Positions 40,712-47,029 of a stretch of DNA of 47,029 nucleotides are shown here, one piece after another (position 1 is the stretch's first letter; each line of letters starts with the position of its first letter). Source of the DNA: Soonwooa sp. (GTDB taxonomy: Bacteria; Bacteroidota; Bacteroidia; Flavobacteriales; Weeksellaceae); the NCBI RefSeq assembly GCF_030151385.1, contig NZ_JASLDS010000068.1:1-47029 (forward strand), given 5' to 3'. Made by a program: the position numbers and the translations under genes. The notes beneath the pieces were generated by a model that saw only the letters and a program-made list of their open reading frames with translations, had not been told where the DNA came from and made no database searches.

Positions 40712-41935
40712 ATGAAAGACAACGAATTATCAAACATACTTAACCAATACGAGTCAAAAGAACAGATTGACGGGCAACTATACACCCTCAACCTTGGACC
40801 AACCCACCCTGCAACACATGGTATTTTCCAAAATGTGTTGACCATGGATGGCGAGCGTATTCTTCATGCTGAACAAACAGTGGGATATATCCACAGAGCT
40901 TTTGAAAAAATCTCTGAAAGAAGAAACTTCGCTCAGATTACCACGCTTACTGACCGTATGAACTACTGTTCTGCACCAATCAACAATATGGGTTGGCACA
41001 TGACAGTGGAAAAGCTAATTGGTGTAGAAACGCCAAAACGCGTTGATTATATGCGCGTTATCCTAATGGAGTTAGCAAGAATTGGTGACCACCTAATTTG
41101 TAACGGCGTTACAGGTATGGATGCAGGAGCCATTACTGGACTTACCTATATGTTCATCGAGAGAGAGCGTATTTATGATATGTATGAGCAAATTTGTGGT
41201 GCTCGTATGACAACCAACATGGGAAGAATTGGCGGTTTCGAAAGAGATCTTTCTCCAAAATTCCATGAGTTGTTAAAAGATTTCCTTAAAACTTTCCCAC
41301 CAAGATTCCAAGAGTTCTGTAATCTATTAGAGAGAAACAGAATCTTTATGGACAGAACCATTGGTGTTGGAGGTATTTCTGCAGAACGTGCTTTAAGTTA
41401 TGGTTTCACAGGACCTAACCTAAGAGCTGCAGGTGTTGACTACGATGTTCGTGTAGCACAACCTTATTCATCTTACCAAGATTTTGATTTCGATATTCCA
41501 ATTGGTACTGCTGGTGACACTTATGACCGTTTCATGGTACGTCAGCAAGAAGTTTGGGAATCGATTAAAATTATAAAACAAGCTTACGAAAATTTACCAG
41601 AAGGACCTTTCCATGCAGACGTTCCAGATTTCTATTTACCAGAAAAACCAGACGTTTACACAAAAATGGAAGCTTTAATCTACCATTTCAAAATTGTAAT
41701 GGGAGAAACTGAAGTGCCTCGTGGTGAAGTTTATCACGCTGTAGAAGGTGGAAATGGAGAGTTAGGTTTTTATCTAGTAAGCGACGGCGGAAGAAGTCCA
41801 TACAGATTGCATTTCCGTAGACCTTGCTTTATTTATTATCAGGCTTATCCAGAAATGATTACAGGATCTGTAATCTCTGATGCGATTGTAACGATGTGTA
41901 GCATGAATGTGATTGCAGGCGAGCTAGACGCGTAA
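40712..41935 (+). CDS. nuoD: NADH-quinone oxidoreductase subunit D
   Basis: 407 residues. It contains the hallmark NLGPTHPATHGIFQNVL, EQTVGYIHRAFEKISERRNF, DRMNYCSAPINNM, LARIGDHLICNGV and the C-terminal SDGGRSPYRLHFRRPCFIYY and MNVIAGELD. NuoD is the 49-kDa-type subunit that forms the quinone pocket with NuoB. The typical length supports a stand-alone subunit not fused to NuoC. The long spacer after it (108 bases) is an A/T word repeat. Confidence 0.96.
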   Translation: MKDNELSNILNQYESKEQIDGQLYTLNLGPTHPATHGIFQNVLTMDGERILHAEQTVGYIHRAFEKISERRNFAQITTLTDRMNYCSAPINNMGWHMTVEKLIGVETPKRVDYMRVILMELARIGDHLICNGVTGMDAGAITGLTYMFIERERIYDMYEQICGARMTTNMGRIGGFERDLSPKFHELLKDFLKTFPPRFQEFCNLLERNRIFMDRTIGVGGISAERALSYGFTGPNLRAAGVDYDVRVAQPYSSYQDFDFDIPIGTAGDTYDRFMVRQQEVWESIKIIKQAYENLPEGPFHADVPDFYLPEKPDVYTKMEALIYHFKIVMGETEVPRGEVYHAVEGGNGELGFYLVSDGGRSPYRLHFRRPCFIYYQAYPEMITGSVISDAIVTMCSMNVIAGELDA

Positions 41936-42043
41936 AAAATTATAGATTTTGGATTAGAAATTTTAAATTATAATTCAAAATCATTTTTATAAAATAAATT
42001 TTAGAATTCAAAATCTAAAATTCAAAATTTAAAATTTAAAAAA
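41936..42043. repeat. Low-complexity spacer between nuoD and nuoE
   Basis: The 108 bases are made of short A/T words in near-tandem order (AATTCAAAATCTAAAATTCA). They share words with the nuoA-nuoB spacer. No gene or terminator is visible, so co-transcription across it is expected. Confidence 0.5.
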
Positions 42044-42553
42044 GTGAGCGAAACTATTGCTTTTAAACCTGAAACTTTAGAACAGGTTAATAAAATTATC
42101 GCTAGATATCCAGAAGGTCGTCAGAAGTCGGCACTTATTCCTGTTTTGCATCTTGCTCAAAAGGAATTTGGGGGTTGGTTAGACGTACCAGTTATGGATT
42201 ACGTTGCACAAGTACTTAGCATCACACCAATTGAGGTATATGAAGTGGCGACATTCTACACGATGTTCAACATGAAGCCAGTTGGTAAGTATGTTTTGGA
42301 AGTTTGTAGAACAGGACCTTGTATGGTAAGAGGTAGTGAAAAAATCCTAGACCACATTCGTACAACTTTAAACATTAAAGATGGCGAAACAACAGCTGAT
42401 GGATTGTTCACACTAAAACCAGCTGAGTGTCTTGGTGCTTGTGGTTATGCGCCAATGCTACAACTTGGTAAGTTTTATCACGAAAATTTAACCATTGAAA
42501 AAGTTGACGAAATCTTGGAGCTTTGCAGACAAGGTCAAGTTGATTTGGGTTAA
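42044..42553 (+). CDS. nuoE: NADH-quinone oxidoreductase subunit E
   Basis: 169 residues from a GTG start at 42044 (SETIAFKPETLEQVNKII); no ATG lies near. Thioredoxin-like fold with the 2Fe-2S (N1a) ligands CRTGPCMV and ECLGACGYAPML. NuoE pairs with NuoF in the NADH-oxidising tip of complex I. The 125-base spacer after it contains AAAAGCTAATTGCAATAAGC-like words but no gene. Confidence 0.95.
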   Translation: MSETIAFKPETLEQVNKIIARYPEGRQKSALIPVLHLAQKEFGGWLDVPVMDYVAQVLSITPIEVYEVATFYTMFNMKPVGKYVLEVCRTGPCMVRGSEKILDHIRTTLNIKDGETTADGLFTLKPAECLGACGYAPMLQLGKFYHENLTIEKVDEILELCRQGQVDLG

Positions 42554-42678
42554 TAAAGTTTAAAAAGATTTGATTTTTTTTGAATTGAATCAAACCTAGG
42601 TAATTAATATTAAAATGCAAAAAGCAGATACACAGAGCTTATCGAAGTGTAAAAGCTAATTGCAATAAGCAAATAAAA

Positions 42679-44034
42679 ATGAGTAAAAAACTTTTACTTA
42701 AAGACGCCCACGTAGAAGGCATTAGATATTTCGATGTGTATCGAAAGCAAGGTGGCTATGAGGCTGTTGAAAAAGCTTTGAAAATGACAACCGATGAAGT
42801 TTTGGAAGAGGTTAAAACTTCTGGACTTCGTGGTCGTGGTGGCGCAGGTTTCCCTACAGGTATGAAGTGGAGTTTCTTAGCGAAACCAGAAGGTATCCCG
42901 AGACACTTGGTAGTAAATGCCGATGAGTCGGAGCCTGGTACTTTCAAGGATAGATATTTGATGGAGTACATTCCGCATCTTTTGATTGAAGGAATGATTA
43001 TCGCATCTTATACTTTGGGAGCTAATACTTCTTACATCTACATCCGTGGCGAATATTCGTGGATTCCAGACATCCTAGAAGAAGCGATTGACGAAGCTAA
43101 AAAGGCTGGTTTCTTAGGTAAAAATATCTTGGGAACTGGTTTCGATTTAGAAATATATGTTCAACGTGGTGCTGGTGCTTATATCTGTGGAGAAGAAACA
43201 GCTTTACTAGAATCTCTTGAAGGTAAAAGAGGAAATCCTCGTCTTAAACCACCTTTCCCAGCTGTTAAAGGACTTTGGGAAAGACCAACCGTGGTTAACA
43301 ATGTAGAAACAATTGCGGCAGTTGTGCCGATTATCAATATTACTGGTGCCGAATATGCCAAAATTGGTGTTGGACGCTCAACGGGAACTAAATTAATTTC
43401 GGCTTGTGGTAACATCAACAAACCAGGCGTTTACGAAATTGACATGACAATTTCTGTGGAGGAGTTTATCTACTCTGACGAATATTGTGGTGGAATCCCG
43501 AATGGTAAAAGATTAAAAGCGTGTATTCCTGGAGGTTCTTCGGTTCCGATTTTGCCAGCGAATTTACTTTTAAAAACCATTAATGGTGAACCGCGTTTGA
43601 TGAACTACGAATCTCTTGCAGATGGTGGTTTCGCAACAGGAACAATGATGGGTTCTGGAGGTTTCGAAGTTTTGGATGAAGATCAATGCGTTGTAGAACA
43701 TACAATGACCTTGGCTAGATTCTACAACCACGAAAGCTGCGGACAATGTACGCCTTGCCGTGAAGGTACAGGATGGATGTACAAAATCTTAAAGAAAATC
43801 AATTCTGGAAAAGGAACTTTGGCAGACATCGACCTACTTTGGGATATCCAAAGAAAAATCGAAGGTAACACCATTTGTCCATTAGGAGATGCAGCGGCTT
43901 GGCCTGTTGCAGCAGCAATTCGTCATTTCCGTGATGAGTTCGAATGGCATGTTAACAATCCAGAATTATGTTTAACTCAAAATTACGGCCTGGCAAATTA
44001 TGCCGACCCAATACCTGTAGCTGCAGAAAACTAA
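42679..44034 (+). CDS. nuoF: NADH-quinone oxidoreductase subunit F
   Basis: 451 residues. FMN and NADH sites are visible: GLRGRGGAGFPTGMKWSFL, VNADESEPGTFKDRYLME and YIYIRGEYSW, and ETALLESLEGKRGNPRLK; the 4Fe-4S (N3) ligands are in ESCGQCTPCREGTGWM and NTICPLGDAAAW. NuoF oxidises NADH and passes electrons to NuoE and NuoG. The family length is usual. The next gene, an exported protein, starts one base after its stop, which is unexpected in a nuo operon. Confidence 0.96.
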   Translation: MSKKLLLKDAHVEGIRYFDVYRKQGGYEAVEKALKMTTDEVLEEVKTSGLRGRGGAGFPTGMKWSFLAKPEGIPRHLVVNADESEPGTFKDRYLMEYIPHLLIEGMIIASYTLGANTSYIYIRGEYSWIPDILEEAIDEAKKAGFLGKNILGTGFDLEIYVQRGAGAYICGEETALLESLEGKRGNPRLKPPFPAVKGLWERPTVVNNVETIAAVVPIINITGAEYAKIGVGRSTGTKLISACGNINKPGVYEIDMTISVEEFIYSDEYCGGIPNGKRLKACIPGGSSVPILPANLLLKTINGEPRLMNYESLADGGFATGTMMGSGGFEVLDEDQCVVEHTMTLARFYNHESCGQCTPCREGTGWMYKILKKINSGKGTLADIDLLWDIQRKIEGNTICPLGDAAAWPVAAAIRHFRDEFEWHVNNPELCLTQNYGLANYADPIPVAAEN

Positions 44035-44035
44035 A

Positions 44036-44908
44036 ATGAAAAAACTTGTTGTTGTAGGACTTATGATGTCGAGCTTTGTCTTTGGACAGGCTGAAAAAGA
44101 TTCTTTAAACGTAGAAAACAATTTTGTACTAGCTAAAGATGTTGTTAAAAAACCTGAACCTTTGTCAAAAAAAGGACAAATGTTTGTGTTTTTTGGGTGG
44201 AACAGAGGTGCGTTTACAAACTCTGATATTCACTTTTCGGGAAATGGTTACGACTTCCAACTTAATAATGTTGTAGCACATGATAGACCAACGAAGTTTG
44301 GTATGGTGTATTTTGATCCAAGCTGGTTCACTGTAGTACAATACAATGTCAGAATCGGATATTTCATCAAAGATGATTTGGCGCTTGTATTAGGGATTGA
44401 CCACATGAAGTATGTGATGGACCAAAACCAAACGGTAGCATTTTCGGGACATATCTCGGATCCAAAATATGCTGCAATGGTACAAAATGGACAAGTTAAT
44501 TTAGCTGATGAGGAGTTTTTGACTTTTGAGCATACGGATGGACTTAACTATGAAAACTTAGGTCTCGAAAAATACAAAAGTTTAATTAATAAAGATAAAG
44601 TAGACCTTGTTTGGTCTTACGGATTAGGAGCTGGATTTATGTTTCCAAAAAGTAATGTGAAATTATTCGGTAACGAGAGAAGTGACCGTTTCCACGTTGC
44701 GGGACTTGGTACAGATGCCAGAACCAGTCTTAACTTGGTGCTTTATAATCACGTAATGGTAAGACTAGAAGCAAAAGCTGGTTACATCAATATGTGGGAC
44801 ATCAAGACAACATTAAATAATAAACCAGACAAAGCGCGACAAGATTTTGTTTTCGGACAAATACTGGCTGGAATTGGTTATACATTTAATACTAAAAAAC
44901 AGAAGTAA
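44036..44908 (+). CDS. Exported beta-rich (possible outer-membrane) protein inside the nuo operon
   Basis: 290 residues, start codon one base after the nuoF stop. Signal peptide KKLVVVGLMMSSFVFGQ. The mature protein alternates polar and hydrophobic residues as expected for an outer-membrane barrel (MFVFFGWNRGAFTNSDIHFSG, VQYNVRIGYFIKDDLALVLGI, YNHVMVRLEAKAGYINMW) and ends in GQILAGIGYTFNTKKQK, whose last strand ends in an aromatic residue like the barrel C-terminus pattern. No known family was recognised. It is followed after four bases by another exported gene; both sit between nuoF and nuoG and must be transcribed with complex I. Confidence 0.75.
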   Translation: MKKLVVVGLMMSSFVFGQAEKDSLNVENNFVLAKDVVKKPEPLSKKGQMFVFFGWNRGAFTNSDIHFSGNGYDFQLNNVVAHDRPTKFGMVYFDPSWFTVVQYNVRIGYFIKDDLALVLGIDHMKYVMDQNQTVAFSGHISDPKYAAMVQNGQVNLADEEFLTFEHTDGLNYENLGLEKYKSLINKDKVDLVWSYGLGAGFMFPKSNVKLFGNERSDRFHVAGLGTDARTSLNLVLYNHVMVRLEAKAGYINMWDIKTTLNNKPDKARQDFVFGQILAGIGYTFNTKKQK

Positions 44909-44912
44909 GAAG

Positions 44913-45722
44913 ATGAAGAAAGCATTAATCGTTTTATCAATGTTATTTGGTGCTTTAACCTTTGCACAAGATGTCAAGATAAAAAAAGGTGATCTTTTGA
45001 TTGACGAAAAGCCTGTAGCGAAGGTTAGCGATAAAGATTGGTTTTATGACTTTAGTACATTAGATGGCAATTTAATGTTTACGGTTAAAAAAAGAGGTGG
45101 TGAAACACCTGACCAAAAGGCTTGGCTGGAATTTAAAGGAGCCAATGGTAACATACAAGAAGTTGATTTTGACCCTAAGTCTAATACAATGAGTGTTGGA
45201 AAAACGATGGCAAAAAATGCGATGGTTTTAAGTCTTATTAATGCAAATGGAATTGACCAAGAGAAAGTAAAAGAGTTCTTCCAAACTCAAGATCTTAAAT
45301 TCTCTGGAGCAAACGCTGAAGCGGAAAAAGCTTTAGCTGATGAAAATTCTAAAGAAGATTTAATTGCTACTGAAAATAAATTAGCAATTGACAAAAATGG
45401 TAGTATTCTCTGGAGAAAAGATGAAAAAATTGGATCTATCGAGAAAGTGCAAAAGAGCAACGGCATGGCTACTAAAAATTATGAATTCATAGTATATGAT
45501 AATAATAAAAAGCAAATTGCCAACCTTGCGTATACTGATTTGAGAAGTGAAAATGCTAAAAATGGAGGTTTGTTTATACAGACTTTTGATGGAAAGAAAT
45601 TAGCGTTTGATCTTTCTTTAATAAAGTTTGGCACAAGCAATTCACTATCAATTAACTTGGATGATGCAGCAAATAGAATAGTAAAAAAACTATTTGCAAA
45701 CGGATATTTTAAAAACGATTAA
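44913..45722 (+). CDS. Exported protein of unknown function inside the nuo operon
   Basis: 269 residues from the ATG at 44913, chosen because it gives the signal peptide KKALIVLSMLFGALTFAQ and follows an AGAAG-rich stretch. Mature part: repeated strand-like segments DLLIDEKPVAKVSDKDWFY, FEFKG-like LEFKGANGNIQEVDFDP, a middle helical acidic part with EAEKALADENSKEDLIATEN and a C-terminal NYEFIVYDNNKKQIANLAYTDL and FDLSLIKFGTSNSLS. No family recognised. It has the same strand, spacing and export type as the gene at 44036, so the two are likely one functional pair. Confidence 0.7.
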   Translation: MKKALIVLSMLFGALTFAQDVKIKKGDLLIDEKPVAKVSDKDWFYDFSTLDGNLMFTVKKRGGETPDQKAWLEFKGANGNIQEVDFDPKSNTMSVGKTMAKNAMVLSLINANGIDQEKVKEFFQTQDLKFSGANAEAEKALADENSKEDLIATENKLAIDKNGSILWRKDEKIGSIEKVQKSNGMATKNYEFIVYDNNKKQIANLAYTDLRSENAKNGGLFIQTFDGKKLAFDLSLIKFGTSNSLSINLDDAANRIVKKLFANGYFKND

Positions 45723-45776
45723 TACTAAATGCTAAGCCATTTAGAGGAAATATAAATAAATAACGCTTTAACTAAT

Positions 45777-46790
45777 ATGAGCGAAGAAATTAAAAAATTC
45801 AAAGTAACCATCGATGGACAGACAACCGAAGTCTTGCCTGGTACTTCTATTTTGGAAGCTGCTAGACAAATCGGTGGCAAATCTGTTCCGCCTGCGATGT
45901 GTTACTATAGCAAATTGGAAACTAGTGGTGGTCGTTGCAGAACTTGTTTGGTAGAAGTGTCAAAAGGTTCTGAAGCAGATCCTCGTCCAATGCCAAAATT
46001 GGTCGCTAGTTGTAGAACTGGTGTTATGGACGGTATGGAGGTTAAAAATTTAACTTCAGAAAAAGCACAAGAAGGTCGCAAAGCGGTTACCGAATTTTTG
46101 CTAATCAACCATCCTTTGGACTGCCCTATTTGTGACCAAGCTGGAGAATGTCATCTTCAAGATTTGGGCTACGAGCACGGTGTTGAAGGAACAAGAACAG
46201 AGTTCGAAAGAAATACTTATGATGCTGATGACATCGGTCCTTATATTAAATTAAATATGAACCGTTGTATCCTTTGTGCAAGATGTGTCTTGGCTGCTAA
46301 TCAGTTGACTGAAAAGCGTGAGCATGGTATTTTGTTCAGAGGAGATCACGCAGAGATTTCGACTTATCTTAACAAAGCTTTGGACAATGACTTTATCGGA
46401 AACGTTATCGATGTTTGTCCAGTTGGTGCTTTAACAGACAGAACGGCGCGTTTTGCAAGTAGAGTTTGGTTCACTAAGCCAGTTAACGCAACTTGTAAGT
46501 GTGACAAATGTAGTGGTAAAGCAGTATTGTGGATGAAGGGTGATGAGATTATCCGTGTTACAGCGAGAAAAGATCAGTACGACGAAGTACAAGATTGGAT
46601 TTGTAACGAATGTCGTTTCGAAAGAAAAGATCCTAAATATTGGAGCATCGAAGGTCCTAGACATATCGACAGACATTCTGTAATCTCCCTTAACCATTAC
46701 GAAAAGCCAAAAGACTATTACAGACAATTGGATAATCCTGATGCTAAAGAGATTGCAAAAAAAGACGAAGAGAATATCGAAAATAAATAA
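45777..46790 (+). CDS. nuoG: NADH-quinone oxidoreductase subunit G, short form
   Basis: 337 residues. N-terminal 2Fe-2S domain with C42, C54, C57 and C79 (MCYYSKLETSGGRCRTC, LVASCRTG), the His-Cys3 motif HPLDCPICDQAGECHLQ, a 4Fe-4S pair CILCARCVLAAN and VCPVGALTD, and a C-terminal C-x-C-x2-C cluster (CKCDKCSGKAVLWMKGDEIIRV, WICNECRFER). The molybdopterin-like C-terminal domain of the ~900-residue E. coli NuoG is absent; the short form is the common one in Flavobacteriia. The gene is separated from the exported pair by 54 bases and precedes nuoH. Confidence 0.92.
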   Translation: MSEEIKKFKVTIDGQTTEVLPGTSILEAARQIGGKSVPPAMCYYSKLETSGGRCRTCLVEVSKGSEADPRPMPKLVASCRTGVMDGMEVKNLTSEKAQEGRKAVTEFLLINHPLDCPICDQAGECHLQDLGYEHGVEGTRTEFERNTYDADDIGPYIKLNMNRCILCARCVLAANQLTEKREHGILFRGDHAEISTYLNKALDNDFIGNVIDVCPVGALTDRTARFASRVWFTKPVNATCKCDKCSGKAVLWMKGDEIIRVTARKDQYDEVQDWICNECRFERKDPKYWSIEGPRHIDRHSVISLNHYEKPKDYYRQLDNPDAKEIAKKDEENIENK

Positions 46791-46865
46791 TTTGAAAATT
46801 AGATAATTTGAGGTTTCGTCAACGAATTTTATTCAGAAACGAATTTCAAATTTCAAATCAAAAAT

Positions 46866-47029
46866 ATGGAACTATTAACTTTTAAACTAATATTAGTCCT
46901 AGCTTTATTCTTGCTAGCACTTACGGTAGCAGCCTACTCGACTTGGGCAGAGCGTAAAGTGGCAGCAATTATGCAAGACCGTATTGGACCTAACCGTGCG
47001 GGACCTTTTGGACTTTTACAACCTTTGGC
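46866..47029 (+). CDS. nuoH: NADH-quinone oxidoreductase subunit H, cut by the right edge
   Basis: The first 55 codons are visible from the ATG at 46866: MELLTFKLILVLALFLLAL (membrane helix) and STWAERKVAAIMQDRIGPNR, with the E-R-K-x-x-A-x-x-Q-x-R-x-G-P-N-R/x signature of NuoH, a membrane-arm subunit with part of the quinone channel. The rest lies beyond the window. The 75-base spacer before it is AT-rich with AATTTCAAATTTCAAATCA words similar to the nuoA and nuoD spacers. Confidence 0.95.
   Translation, partial: MELLTFKLILVLALFLLALTVAAYSTWAERKVAAIMQDRIGPNRAGPFGLLQPL

Overview
The window looks like chromosomal DNA of a low-GC Bacteroidota bacterium of the Flavobacteriia, most likely Weeksellaceae (Chryseobacterium/Epilithonimonas/Kaistella type). 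The reasons are: promoters of the Bacteroidota type (TTTG or TTG about 20 bases upstream of TAnnTTTG), three endonucleases with type IX secretion (T9SS) C-terminal sorting domains, a DUF349 repeat protein, a nuo operon whose NuoG is only about 340 residues, and almost no Shine-Dalgarno sequences. This placement is inferred from gene content; no rRNA is present.

Layout. 1-2 kb (minus): an RND efflux pump gene that has lost its first ~95 codons and runs off the left edge, with two terminator-like hairpins at its broken end. 2.1-7.0 kb (minus): a membrane-anchored AraC-type regulator followed by three exported proteins, two of them built like fibre or adhesin subunits (YadA-like head repeats, conserved C-terminal coiled coil, and a C1q-like domain). 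7.3-22.0 kb (minus): a run of 16 small, mostly unrecognised genes, including a lipoprotein, leucine-rich repeat, ankyrin, WG-repeat-like, TonB-C-like and PQQ-propeller-like proteins. The mixture resembles an accessory/immunity gene island. Two of its promoters share an identical 43-bp palindromic module. 22.2-24.1 kb (plus): a GNAT close to AAC(3)-I aminoglycoside acetyltransferases and a CPBP membrane protease, lying among decayed gene relics.

From 24.2 kb the content becomes core-like: a tRNA with CAT anticodon and a complete promoter and terminator, methylmalonyl-CoA epimerase, two strong palindromic elements, rbfA and a LolE-like permease. 26.6-31.7 kb holds three secreted endonuclease I paralogues with T9SS tails. 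Between the second and third lies an orphan MnmA C-terminal domain without its catalytic half. 31.8-38.9 kb contains aroE, a DUF349 protein, ribD, a YigZ/IMPACT protein, a YugP-type zinc protease, a GNAT-like protein and a small membrane protein. 39.1 kb to the right edge is the respiratory complex I operon nuoABCDEF-(two exported proteins)-nuoG-nuoH. The two exported proteins between nuoF and nuoG have no known complex I role.

Most worth following up: the two exported genes inside nuo, the orphan MnmA barrel inside the nuclease cluster, the 43-bp promoter module in the ORFan island, and the membrane-regulator/fibre operon. No CRISPR array, integrase or intact insertion sequence was seen.
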